From assembly GCA_903870275.1 (NCBI GenBank), contig CAIQCK010000090.1, positions 1 to 64,000 on the forward strand: a stretch of 64,000 bases of DNA, in the 5' to 3' direction. The position numbers and the translations under genes were made by a program. The notes below the pieces were generated by a model that made no database searches, had not been told where the DNA came from, and saw nothing but the letters and a program-made list of their open reading frames with translations. The stretch is from an uncultured bacterium. Its GTDB lineage: Bacteria; Verrucomicrobiota; Verrucomicrobiia; CAIQCK01. Position 1 is the first letter of the stretch. The number at the start of each line of letters is the position of its first letter. Below are positions 7,939-16,565 of this stretch, in pieces.

Positions 7939-10785
7939 ATGATGACCACCGCTCGACGACTCTTCATCTTCACCGCCCTCGTGCTGGCTCCTCTGGCCAT
8001 GCTTCACGCCGCTGAGTTTTACGTCGCACCCAACGGTGACGATGCCAACCCTGGCACGAAGGCGAAGCCGTTCGCGACGCTGGAAAGGGCGAGGGACGAG
8101 GCGAGAAGGGAAAGAAGTCAGGAGTCAGAAGCCAGAAGGCAGAAGGCAGAAGGCGGAAAGCAGGAGGCAGAGGGCGGAAGGCAGAAGGCAGGGGAGAGAA
8201 GTCAGGAGTCAGGAGTCAGAAGTCAGAGGGCGGAAGGCGGAATCCAGTCTCCAATTACTAATTTCCAATCTCCAATTTCCAATCTCCAAATCTTCGTTCG
8301 CGGCGGCATTTATTATTTGAAGCAACCGCTGACGCTGGAACCGCAGGATTCGGGGTTGAGCATCGAGGCGGCGAAGGGCGAGGAGGTCGTCATCAGCGGC
8401 GGGCGGACGGTGAGCGAGTGGCGGCCGTGGCGCGGCAAGGTGTTGCAGAGCGATCTCGGCAAGCTCGACCTGCCCGATTGCAAGTTCCAGGAGCTCTACT
8501 TCAAGGGCCGGCGCCAGCCGCTGGCGCGCGTGCCGAACTTCGACCCGAAACATCCGCGCATCGGCGGCGTGCTGTTCAACGAGCGGCTCGTCGAGCCGGG
8601 CACAAAGACGAAGTTCGGCTACCGCGCCGGCGAACTCGACCCGGCCAAGTGGACGCATCCGGAGCGGGCGACGATGGTGTTTCACGACTCGCTGAACTAC
8701 GAGCAGACATGGGCGGCGCTGAAGAGCGTGGACGCGGCGAACCGCGTCATCGAGGCGGCGCGCGGCGTTTATGTGCTCGCGCCGGGCTGTCCTTATTATG
8801 TGTGCGGCTTGCTGGAGGAGCTCGACGCGCCGGGCGAGTGGTATGTGGACCCGGACAGCAAGACGGTCTACTTCTGGCCGCCGTCGGCCATTTCGAAGCG
8901 CGATTCCGTCATCGTGCCGGCGCTCGATTCGCTCTTCGTCCTGCAGGGCGACGTGAAGACGGGGAAGTTCGTCGAGAACGTCCGCATCGCGGGCCTCGCG
9001 CTGCGCGATTGCCGCGGCAAGGCGATTGACCTGAAGGCCGCGCGCAACTGCGCGGTGGCGGCGTGTGACCTGCGCAACGTCGGCACGGGCGTTTATATTG
9101 GCGACGACACGCACTCCTGCCGCGTCGCCGGCTGCGACATGACGCAGACGCTCGGCGACGGCGTCAGCATCATCGGCACGAGCACCGACCACAGCCGCGT
9201 CAGCGACCACGTCGTGGACAATAATTACATCTGGGATTTCGGCTGGGGGCACATCCACAACCGTTGCGGCGGCGTCTATATGCACCGTTGCTCGCGCTGC
9301 AAGGTGACGCACAACCAGATCCACGACGGCCCGCGCTACGCCATCGGCATGGACGTCGGCAACGATTGCGAGATCGCCTGGAACATCGGCCACCACACCA
9401 GCCTGACCACTTGCGACACGAGCCTCATCGAGGCGGCGACCGCGTTGGACTGGCGGTTTTCCATCGAGGAACAGCTCGACCGCAATCGCCGTTTCAACAG
9501 CGGCAACTCCATCCATCACAACCTGCTTCACGATTCCGGCGGCTACGGGCGGTCGCCCGCGGGCAGGTTCGTTTTCCCGATTTTCTCGTGGGGCATCTAT
9601 CTCGACCTCGCGTGCAGCGGCTGGAGCGTCCACGACAACGTCGTCTGGAACACCGTGCTGGGCGGCTTCATGCTCAACGCCGGCCTCGACAACACCGTCG
9701 AGAACAACATCTTCGTCGACGGCAAACAGAACCAGGTCCAGTTCAACCCGTGGCCGAAGTATCCGATGTCCGGCCATCGTTGTGAGCGCAACATCATCAG
9801 CTACGACGGCGGCGCGGCGAGCCTCTACACGGTCCGCCAGATCACCAACAACATCTGCCGTTTCTCCAGCAACCTCGTCTACTGCGCGAGCGGCCTGCCG
9901 CGCATCGCCGGCATCCCGCGCGGCGCGAAGCAGGAGAACTGGAACGAGTGGCTCGCGTTGGGCCAGGACGGCGGGTCGTTGCTGGCGGACCCGAAGTTCG
10001 CCAACGCCGCCGCGCGCGACTACCGGCTCAGGGCCGATTCGCCGGCGCTGAAGCTCGGTTTCAAGCCAATCGATCTCAGCGGCGCCGGCAACTACGCCAG
10101 TCCCGACCGCCGCACCTGGCCGCGGCCGGAGATGAAAGTGTTGCGCGAGCCGGCGGACTATCGGCCGGCGCGGTCGCTGGCTCCGCAGCAGCCCGTGCTT
10201 CGTACCTACGAAGACTACGCCGTGGGCGAATCCGAGCGCGGCGCGGCCGTTGGCGTCGAGCCGGGGGTGAATTCCGTGGCCGTGACCGACGAAACCGCCG
10301 CGTCCGGCAAGCACAGCCTCAAAATCACCGATGGCGCGGGTAAGAAGCCCTCCTACTTCCCGTTCATCGCCTATCAGTTGGAAATAACCGATGGCCGTCT
10401 GTGCGCCGGCTTCGATCTGCGCATCGAACAGGGCGCGCAGTTTGCTTATGAGTGGCGCGACGATCCCTACAAATACAACATCGGCCCGCGGCTCTCCGTG
10501 GACGCGCAAGGCTGGCTTTCCGCGAATAACAAACGCCTGCTCCAACTGCCGGTCGGCAAGTGGGTGCGCTTCGACATTGCCTGCAACCTCGGCCCGAAAG
10601 CCACCGGCACCTACGACCTCACCGTGCGGTTGCCGGGCGCTGCGCCGCAGTGTTTCGCCAACCTCGCCTGCGCGCCGCAGTTCAAAACGCTCAACTGCGT
10701 CGTTGTGATGTCGCCGGCAAACGTGCCGACCGTGTTCTACCTCGACAACGTCGAGTTCAAGGCGGAAAAGAAGCGAGTTCCATGA
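7939..10785 (+). CDS. Secreted right-handed beta-helix protein (copy 1)
   Basis: This 948-residue protein has a Sec signal (RRLFIFTALVLAPLAMLHAA). The N-terminal motif FYVAPNGDDANPGT followed by KPFATLERARD is typical of secreted beta-helix/pectate-lyase-like proteins. Residues ~100-720 form the parallel beta-helix, with repeated N-N-x-I/V turns such as DNNYIWDFGWG and ENNIFVDG. A C-terminal jelly-roll-like module (about residues 755-945) ends the protein. It is probably a polysaccharide lyase, hydrolase or epimerase; catalytic residues cannot be named. Bases 8113-8289 are an in-frame low-complexity insertion absent from the paralogue at 16566. The stop overlaps the next start in ATGA, so translation is coupled to the GH38-like gene. 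Confidence 0.8.
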   Translation: MMTTARRLFIFTALVLAPLAMLHAAEFYVAPNGDDANPGTKAKPFATLERARDEARRERSQESEARRQKAEGGKQEAEGGRQKAGERSQESGVRSQRAEGGIQSPITNFQSPISNLQIFVRGGIYYLKQPLTLEPQDSGLSIEAAKGEEVVISGGRTVSEWRPWRGKVLQSDLGKLDLPDCKFQELYFKGRRQPLARVPNFDPKHPRIGGVLFNERLVEPGTKTKFGYRAGELDPAKWTHPERATMVFHDSLNYEQTWAALKSVDAANRVIEAARGVYVLAPGCPYYVCGLLEELDAPGEWYVDPDSKTVYFWPPSAISKRDSVIVPALDSLFVLQGDVKTGKFVENVRIAGLALRDCRGKAIDLKAARNCAVAACDLRNVGTGVYIGDDTHSCRVAGCDMTQTLGDGVSIIGTSTDHSRVSDHVVDNNYIWDFGWGHIHNRCGGVYMHRCSRCKVTHNQIHDGPRYAIGMDVGNDCEIAWNIGHHTSLTTCDTSLIEAATALDWRFSIEEQLDRNRRFNSGNSIHHNLLHDSGGYGRSPAGRFVFPIFSWGIYLDLACSGWSVHDNVVWNTVLGGFMLNAGLDNTVENNIFVDGKQNQVQFNPWPKYPMSGHRCERNIISYDGGAASLYTVRQITNNICRFSSNLVYCASGLPRIAGIPRGAKQENWNEWLALGQDGGSLLADPKFANAAARDYRLRADSPALKLGFKPIDLSGAGNYASPDRRTWPRPEMKVLREPADYRPARSLAPQQPVLRTYEDYAVGESERGAAVGVEPGVNSVAVTDETAASGKHSLKITDGAGKKPSYFPFIAYQLEITDGRLCAGFDLRIEQGAQFAYEWRDDPYKYNIGPRLSVDAQGWLSANNKRLLQLPVGKWVRFDIACNLGPKATGTYDLTVRLPGAAPQCFANLACAPQFKTLNCVVVMSPANVPTVFYLDNVEFKAEKKRVP
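8113..8289 (+). repeat. In-frame low-complexity repeat insertion inside the beta-helix gene
   Basis: Between the conserved ARDEARRE and IFVRGGIYYL segments, 59 codons of simple repeats are inserted. The first part (8113-8244) is built from AGTCAGGAGTCAGAAG and AGGCAGAAGGCAGAAGG words and encodes S/Q/E/R/K/G-rich residues such as RSQESEARRQKAEGG. The second part (8245-8289) is built from TCCAATTTCCAATC words and encodes SPITNFQSPISNLQ. The base composition (purine-only, then C/T/A-rich) is unlike the surrounding gene. The frame is kept. Confidence 0.82.
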
Positions 10786-13316
10786 TCCAGATGAAAACAC
10801 TCCGACAACTTGTTCTGGCATCGGCGGCGGCCGCCATCATGACCGCAAGCGTTCCCGGCGCGGAACCCGTGCCGACGCAACCGGCAATCAAGAGCATCTA
10901 CATCATCCACTTCTCCCACACCGATGTCGGGTTCACCGACATGCCGGGCGTGTGCCGCGAGTTGCAACGGCGCTACCTCGACATCGCGATCGATGGCGTG
11001 CTGGCGACGATGTCGAAGCCGGCGGAGCGGAGATTCCACTGGACGTGCGAATCGCTCGTCACCGTGGACGATTGGTGGGAGGCGGCATCGGCGGAGCGGC
11101 GCAAAGAGTTTTTGAAGGCGTTGCGCAGCGGCCAACTCGATGTCGCCGCGCTGCCGTGCAACCAGACGCCGTTTCAAAACGCGGCGCAGTGGCAGACGAT
11201 GCTGCACTGGGTACCCGAAGCATTGTGGCGGCAGTTCAAGCCGGCCGTCGCGCTTCAAAGCGACGTGAACGGCTTCCCGCGCGCCGGCGCCATGGCGCTG
11301 CTCGACCGCGGCATCACGCGGCTTTGCATGAGCATCAACAGCGACAGCGGCGGCCCGCCGTTCTTCCGGCCGTCGGCGTTCTGGTGGAAGATGCCCGACG
11401 GTCGGCGGCTGTTCGTCTATCTGAACCTGACCTATCCCAACGGCTACGATTTCTTCGAGAGCGCCCAATGGCGGCGCGGGCCGGTGCCGTTCGCGTCGGA
11501 CACGCGCTACCGGCCGCCGCGCGCGGGGGATTTTTTCCGCACCGACGAGGCGTCGTTGCGCGCGGCACACGCACAGTGCCTTCGGCAGATCGAGGGTCTC
11601 AAGCGAGGCGGTTACAAGCATGACGTGTTGACGATCTCGATAACGAACCACTGGCGCATGGACAACGATCTGCCGTTCCTGGCGCTGCCCGAGTTTGTCG
11701 CCGCGTGGAACAAGCTCGGTCTGAAACCGGAACTGGTCTTCACCACCGCGACGAAGGCGATGCAGGCGATGGAGAAGGCGGTTGGCGACAACGTGCCGGA
11801 GCATGAAGGCGACTTCACCGACTGGTGGGCCAACGGCGCCGCCTCCGGCCCGCGCGAGGTTGCCGCCAGCCGCGCCGCCAAGCGGTTGCTCGCCGCCGCG
11901 CAATCGCCACTGTGGGGGCCGATGCCTGACATCGGCGCTCGCAAGGCGCATTCGCTCTACAAGGACCTCTGCCTTTTCGACGAGCACACGTGGGGATCGA
12001 GCTGGAGCGTGGCATTGCCGTGGAGCCTCGACACGCAGGCGCAGTGGGCTGAGAAGGCGATGCTTGCGTGGCGTCCCATGGGCCAGGCCGAGTGGCTGCT
12101 TTCGCAGCGCGCACGCTCGCGGTTGCTGCGCGAGGGCGAGGGATTGTTCGTGGCGAACCCATCGCACCGGCCGTTCAGCGGCTGGGTGCGAATGCCGTCC
12201 ACCTGTTTGCGAAACGACTACCACTCGCTGCTGAACCCGTCCACAGGCGCGCGGCTGCCGCTGCTCTTTGAGAACGGCATTCGCTCATGGACTGCGCCGC
12301 ACAATCCGGGCGAACTCACGCGCGAGAACACGGCGGCGACGTTCCCCGACAACGTGCCGAACCAGACCGCGAAGTTCTGGATCGAGAATCTCGGGCCCGA
12401 CAGCTTCGTGCGGTTGCGTCTGGAGAAACAGCCCGCCAGCGCCGGGTCTGCGCCAGGCGGTGGCCCGACGGTCCAACTCGACGATCAAGGCTGGCCCGTG
12501 TCCGCGCAGTGGGCGGGCATGAACAAGCCGCTGTTCGTCGGCGGAATCGGCGGGTTCTCCGCCGTGAAGGTGAACGCGTTCGCGCCGCGCTGGGTGCTCA
12601 AGGACATTTGCGCCGCCGGCAGTTCCGCTCGTGGCGACGAACTGCGGAAGAAACACATCGAAACCGTCCCGGCCGCGCCGGAGGGCAAGGCGACCGTCGA
12701 GGAAACACCGTTCACGCGGGTTTATGTGCAGTGGTTGAAGCATCCGCGTCTCGAATGGGCGCAGCGCCGGCTGGAACTCTGGAAGCACGAGCCGCGCGCC
12801 CGTGTTACGCTGCGCTTCAACCGCCTCTCGTCCGAAGCGCCGGAAGTTTTCTACGCGGACTTCACGCTGCCGTGCAAGGGGACGCTCCCGCGCCTGAGCA
12901 ACGGCGGCGTGCCGTTTACGCCATTCAAGGAGCAACTTCCCGGCGCCTGCCGTGACCACTTCGCGCTCGACGGCTGGGCCGATTACGCCGCGCCGGACGG
13001 CCACTGGCTCTGGGTGAGCCGCGACGCGCCGCTGGCCAGCTTCGACAGCCCGCAAATCTGGACGCGTTGCCAGACGCCGCCCGCGCATCCGGAGCGGTTG
13101 CTGGCGATGCTCTTCAACAACTTCTGGTATACGAACTTTGTCGCCGACGAGCACGGTGTGATGGAGTTTCAATTCGATCTCGTCTGGCGCGCGAAACTCG
13201 ACTCGCCCACGGCCGCCGCGGAACTCGCCGATGCACTTGTCGCGGATCCGGTGGTTCTGATTAACTCCGACGGCAAAGATGATCCGATTGTAGTCCAACG
13301 GTTGTTCACCCCTTGA
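10782..13316 (+). CDS. Secreted GH38-like alpha-mannosidase family protein
   Basis: The start is ATG 10782, overlapping the previous stop by four bases; it gives a signal peptide (LRQLVLASAAAAIMTASVPGAE) and an 844-residue protein. The N-terminal domain resembles the GH38 catalytic domain (DUF5054-type proteins). IIHFSHTDVGFTD supplies likely zinc ligands H46 and D48, and ALQSDVNGFPRAG holds D161 near where GH38 enzymes have their nucleophile. WKMPDGRRLFVYL and ISITNHWRMDNDLP are further family-like stretches, and the C-terminal half is beta-sandwich-rich. GH38 enzymes cleave alpha-mannosides, but this branch is uncharacterised. Its last 69 bases are also found fused to a beta-helix fragment at 14963-15031. 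The stop shares one base with the next start (TGATG). Confidence 0.75.
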   Translation: MIQMKTLRQLVLASAAAAIMTASVPGAEPVPTQPAIKSIYIIHFSHTDVGFTDMPGVCRELQRRYLDIAIDGVLATMSKPAERRFHWTCESLVTVDDWWEAASAERRKEFLKALRSGQLDVAALPCNQTPFQNAAQWQTMLHWVPEALWRQFKPAVALQSDVNGFPRAGAMALLDRGITRLCMSINSDSGGPPFFRPSAFWWKMPDGRRLFVYLNLTYPNGYDFFESAQWRRGPVPFASDTRYRPPRAGDFFRTDEASLRAAHAQCLRQIEGLKRGGYKHDVLTISITNHWRMDNDLPFLALPEFVAAWNKLGLKPELVFTTATKAMQAMEKAVGDNVPEHEGDFTDWWANGAASGPREVAASRAAKRLLAAAQSPLWGPMPDIGARKAHSLYKDLCLFDEHTWGSSWSVALPWSLDTQAQWAEKAMLAWRPMGQAEWLLSQRARSRLLREGEGLFVANPSHRPFSGWVRMPSTCLRNDYHSLLNPSTGARLPLLFENGIRSWTAPHNPGELTRENTAATFPDNVPNQTAKFWIENLGPDSFVRLRLEKQPASAGSAPGGGPTVQLDDQGWPVSAQWAGMNKPLFVGGIGGFSAVKVNAFAPRWVLKDICAAGSSARGDELRKKHIETVPAAPEGKATVEETPFTRVYVQWLKHPRLEWAQRRLELWKHEPRARVTLRFNRLSSEAPEVFYADFTLPCKGTLPRLSNGGVPFTPFKEQLPGACRDHFALDGWADYAAPDGHWLWVSRDAPLASFDSPQIWTRCQTPPAHPERLLAMLFNNFWYTNFVADEHGVMEFQFDLVWRAKLDSPTAAAELADALVADPVVLINSDGKDDPIVVQRLFTP

Positions 13317-14758
13317 TGACCATGAAAACCACCCGACGCAGATTCATTTTCACCGCCGCCAGCAGCGGTCTCGGCGCATTCACTGCGGCCACTCAGGCTG
13401 CAAACACGGCCGGCGCGCAGTCCGGCGTTGTTGTCATTCCCGAACGCAAAGTGCCCGTGCTCGCCGAAGCCGACGTGGTTGTTTGCGGCGGCGGCATGGC
13501 AGGCATCTCGACGGCGTGTTGCGCGGCGCGGCAAGGCGCGAAGGTCATCCTGCTGGAACGCTGGCCGAGCCTCGGCGGCATGGCCACCAACGCGCTCGTC
13601 AACATCTGGCACACCAGCGACCGCAGGAAACAGGTCATCTACGGTTTCGCCCAGGAGGCGATTGAGCGCGGGGGTGAGTTTATGCACCGCTACGCGGACT
13701 ATCCCAAGCGGCCCGAGACGCACTGGTTCGATCCCGAAGGCATGCGCGTCGTCTTCTGGAAAATGCTTGGCGACCGCGGTGTGCGCACAATCTGCAACGT
13801 GACAGCCATCGAGTCCATCGTCGCCGAAGGCCGCATCCGCGCCATGCTCGTGGACACCAAGACCGGGCGCAAAGCGGTGTGCGGCAAAATCTTCATAGAC
13901 GCCACCGGCGACGGCGACGTGGCGGCCAACGCCGGCGTGCCGTTCGATCTCGGCCGCGAGGGCGACGGCCGCGTGCAGGGCATGACGATGATCTATTCGT
14001 TGCATGACGTGGACCAGGCCACCGTCCGTGCCGCGAAGCCGGAGGTCCGCGAGCGCGTCTTCAAGCACATGCAGGAACTGCGCGACGCGGGCAAGTTCCC
14101 GCAGTTCAACGAAGGCGGCGCCAAACACGTCCTGCATAGCGGGGTCAACCATGTCCCCTTTAACATGGTTCCCGCGTCCGGCAATCCGATCCCCGAGGAG
14201 GATTTGACGCGGCTCTCGATGGAGTCGCGCGAACACGTGTTCCAGATCGTGGACCTCTGGCGTCGCGAGATGCCCGGCTTTGAGAAAGCGAAAGTGACCC
14301 AGATGGGCTATGCCCTCGGCGTGCGCGAATCGCGCCGCATCCGCGGGCTGAAGACGCTCGACGGGACGATGGTGGTCAAGGCGGCCAAGCAACCCGACGC
14401 CATCGGCCACGGTTTCTGGATGATAGACATCCACGACCCGAAAGGCACCGGTTACACGACCTGGACCGACCAGAAGAAGGAGCTGATGCCGCCCGCTGGT
14501 GACAGCTACCACATCCCTCTGGGCATGTGCCTCAACGCAAAGATTCCCAACCTCGCCGTCGTCGGCCGCTGCGCGTCAACCACCCACGAAGGTCTCGCTT
14601 CCGTGCGGCTCCAATCGCACTGCATGGTCATGGGCCAGGGCGTCGGCACCTGCGCCGCGCTTGCGCTCAACGCCGGCGTGGACATGGCCAAGCTGGACGT
14701 CCACCAACTCCAAGCGCAGTTGCGCAAGGACGGCGTGTATCTGGAAGACGTGCCCTAG
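13316..14758 (+). CDS. Tat-exported FAD-dependent oxidoreductase, copy 1
   Basis: The 480-residue flavoprotein begins with a twin-arginine signal (TTRRRFIFTAASSGLGAF, cut near AATQAA), consistent with export after folding around FAD. The FAD_oxidored (PF12831) fold is shown by DVVVCGGGMAGISTACCAA (GGGMAG at about 58-63), ERWPSLGGMA, IFIDATGDGDVAANAG and the C-terminal NLAVVGRCASTTHEG. The start is ATG 13316, one base into the previous stop; an alternative is ATG 13322, and the signal is the same either way. It is translationally coupled to the GH38-like gene, so an oxidation step on the same glycan is a fair guess. Copy 2 at 15031 is nearly identical at both ends but clearly diverged in the middle. 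No substrate can be named. Confidence 0.82.
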   Translation: MTMKTTRRRFIFTAASSGLGAFTAATQAANTAGAQSGVVVIPERKVPVLAEADVVVCGGGMAGISTACCAARQGAKVILLERWPSLGGMATNALVNIWHTSDRRKQVIYGFAQEAIERGGEFMHRYADYPKRPETHWFDPEGMRVVFWKMLGDRGVRTICNVTAIESIVAEGRIRAMLVDTKTGRKAVCGKIFIDATGDGDVAANAGVPFDLGREGDGRVQGMTMIYSLHDVDQATVRAAKPEVRERVFKHMQELRDAGKFPQFNEGGAKHVLHSGVNHVPFNMVPASGNPIPEEDLTRLSMESREHVFQIVDLWRREMPGFEKAKVTQMGYALGVRESRRIRGLKTLDGTMVVKAAKQPDAIGHGFWMIDIHDPKGTGYTTWTDQKKELMPPAGDSYHIPLGMCLNAKIPNLAVVGRCASTTHEGLASVRLQSHCMVMGQGVGTCAALALNAGVDMAKLDVHQLQAQLRKDGVYLEDVP

Positions 14759-14759
14759 C

Positions 14760-14777
14760 GCCGGCATCCTTGCCGGC
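14760..14777 (+). terminator. Hairpin after oxidoreductase copy 1
   Basis: GCCGGCA at 14760-14766 pairs with TGCCGGC at 14771-14777 around TCCT, just after the stop codon. The same hairpin recurs at 16481-16498 after copy 2. No T-run follows, so it may be mRNA 3'-end protection or part of the duplicated segment and not a strong terminator. Confidence 0.5.
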
Positions 14778-14846
14778 CCGACTTTGATTTTCGGATTGAA
14801 ATCCGCAGTTGAAAACTGCGTTTGCTGCGGATTTGATGGGCGCGTC

Positions 14847-14971
14847 ATGAAGACCAAGACCTTCCCGCTCATCGCCCCGCTGTTGTCAACTCTGGTCACT
14901 CTCCATGCCGCCGAGCCGGTCGTTTTTTCGCCGGCGCGGAAGACAGCGGCGCCGCCAACGCGCCGGTGGTT
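14847..14971 (+). pseudogene. Collapsed beta-helix gene start
   Basis: ATG 14847 opens a signal peptide (MKTKTFPLIAPLLSTLVTLH) matching that of the beta-helix gene at 16566. After AAEPVVFSPA the sequence jumps to GACAGCGGCGCCGCC, equivalent to 16820-16835 in that gene, and reaches CCGGTGGTT at 14963-14971. There it switches to the 3' end of the GH38-like gene. The frame stops at 14975 after 42 codons. The upstream intergenic sequence also matches that before 16566. It is a relic with two internal deletions. Confidence 0.82.
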
Positions 14972-15031
14972 CTGATTAACTCCGATGGCGAAGATGATCC
15001 GATCGTGATGCAACGACTGTTCAATCCTTGA
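14963..15031 (+). pseudogene. 3' remnant of a second GH38-like gene
   Basis: These 69 bases match 13248-13316, the end of the GH38-like gene, at 59 positions without gaps. They encode PVVLINSDGEDDPIVMQRLF followed by N-P-stop, against the intact gene's KDDPIVVQRLFTP. Most differences are synonymous or conservative, suggesting the lost gene was a functional diverged paralogue before deletion. The shared CCGGTGGTT at its left end is the deletion junction with the beta-helix relic. The frame differs from the relic upstream. Confidence 0.85.
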
Positions 15032-16479
15032 TGACCATGAAAACCACCCGACGCAGATTCATCTTCACCGCCGCCAGCAGCGGCCTCGGCGCATTCGCAG
15101 CGGTCACTCAGGCCGCAAACACGGACGGCGCGCAGTCCGGCGTTGTCGTCGTTCCCGAGCGCAAAGTGCCCGTGCTCGCCGAGACTGACGTGCTGGTTTG
15201 CGGCGGCGGCACGGCGGGCATCACCGCGGCGTGCAGCGCGGCGCGGCATGGGGCGAAGGTGATTCTAATCGAGCGCTGGCCGTGCGTCGGCGGCATGGCG
15301 ACTGCCGCGCTCGTCAATGGCTGGCACCGCAGCGACCGGACGAAGGTGGTGATCAACGGCTTGGTCGAGGAAGCCGCCGAGCGCGCCCGCAAATGCGGCT
15401 GGATCGAACAGGTGAAGAATTTTCCGAGGGCGTTTGAGACCCACTGGTTCGATCCCGAAGGGATGAAGGTCGTTTATCAGGACATGCTCGACGAATCCGG
15501 CGTACGGACGTTCTGCTATCTGGTGGCAGGGGAGCCGGTCGTCGAGGGCGGAAGAATCCGCGGCGTGGTGGTGGAGACCAAGGAAGGCACGCGGGCGATC
15601 CTGGCGCGAATTGTGATTGACGCCACCGGCGACGGCGACATCGCCGCCAAGGCGGGCCTGCCGTTTGAATACGGCCGGGTTGGCGACGGCCTCGTGCAGG
15701 GCATGACGATGATGTTCCGGCTCAGCGACGTGGCGCCCGAAATCGTCAATGCCCATCATCAGGACGCCGACCGCGTCTTTAACCTCATGAAGAAACTGCG
15801 CGACGAAGGAAAGTTCCCGCAGTTTCTGGAAGTCGCCGCGCGCGGCTACCTGCACAGCGCCCGCCCGCCCGATGTGTCCTACAACATGTGCCCCGTGGCC
15901 GGCAATGCGCTCCACGAGGAGGAATTGACGCGATTGACGGCGAAAGCGCGCCGGCAGGTGCATCAGTATGTGGAACTGTGGCGCAAGGAGATGCCCGGCT
16001 TCGAGGACGCCAGGGTCGTGCAGACCGGCTTCAGCCTCGGCATCCGCGAATCGCGGCGCGTCCACGGATTGAAAACGCTCGACGCGCACATGGTCGTCAA
16101 GGCCGTCAAGCAGCCCGACGCCATTGGCCACGGCGTCTGGATGATTGACATCCACGATCCCAAAGGCAGCGGCCACACCACGTGGGCCGACCAGAAGCCA
16201 GAGATGATGGTGCCGGTCGGTCAGAGTTACCACATCCCGCTTGGCATGTGCCTCAACACGACGCTGCCGAACCTCGCCGTCGTCGGCCGCTGTGCCTCCT
16301 CGACGCACGAAGGCCATTCGTCGGTCCGCGTGCAGACGCACTGCATGGTGATGGGCCAGGGCGTCGGTACCTGCGCCGCGCTTGCGCTCAACGCCGGCGT
16401 GGACATGGCCAAGCTGGACGTCCACCAACTCCAAGCGCAGTTGCGCAAGGACGGCGTGTATTTGGAAGACGTGCCCTAG
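15031..16479 (+). CDS. Tat-exported FAD-dependent oxidoreductase, copy 2
   Basis: A 482-residue paralogue of the gene at 13316 with the same twin-arginine signal (TTRRRFIFTAASSGLGAF) and FAD_oxidored features: DVLVCGGGTAGITAACSAA, ERWPCVGGMATAALVN, IVIDATGDGDIAAKAG and NLAVVGRCASSTHEGH. The middle of the protein (WHRSDRTKVVINGLVEEAAERAR, EVAARGYLHSARPPDV) is diverged, which could mean a different substrate. The start is ATG 15031, overlapping the stop of the GH38-like relic by one base exactly as copy 1 overlaps the intact GH38-like gene. This shows it was once the last gene of a second complete module. With its former coupling partner lost, how it is now translated is unclear. The last ~110 codon bases are almost identical to copy 1. 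Confidence 0.82.
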   Translation: MTMKTTRRRFIFTAASSGLGAFAAVTQAANTDGAQSGVVVVPERKVPVLAETDVLVCGGGTAGITAACSAARHGAKVILIERWPCVGGMATAALVNGWHRSDRTKVVINGLVEEAAERARKCGWIEQVKNFPRAFETHWFDPEGMKVVYQDMLDESGVRTFCYLVAGEPVVEGGRIRGVVVETKEGTRAILARIVIDATGDGDIAAKAGLPFEYGRVGDGLVQGMTMMFRLSDVAPEIVNAHHQDADRVFNLMKKLRDEGKFPQFLEVAARGYLHSARPPDVSYNMCPVAGNALHEEELTRLTAKARRQVHQYVELWRKEMPGFEDARVVQTGFSLGIRESRRVHGLKTLDAHMVVKAVKQPDAIGHGVWMIDIHDPKGSGHTTWADQKPEMMVPVGQSYHIPLGMCLNTTLPNLAVVGRCASSTHEGHSSVRVQTHCMVMGQGVGTCAALALNAGVDMAKLDVHQLQAQLRKDGVYLEDVP

Positions 16480-16480
16480 C

Positions 16481-16498
16481 GCCGGCATCCCTGCCGGC
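16481..16498 (+). terminator. Hairpin after oxidoreductase copy 2
   Basis: GCCGGCA (16481-16487), loop TCCC, TGCCGGC (16492-16498), immediately after the stop. It is the duplicate of the hairpin at 14760. No T-run follows. Confidence 0.5.
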
Positions 16499-16565
16499 AC
16501 AACCTGGGTAGTTCAGGTTGAAATCCGCAGTTGAAAAACGGAGCGTCCGCGGGTTTGATCTGCGT

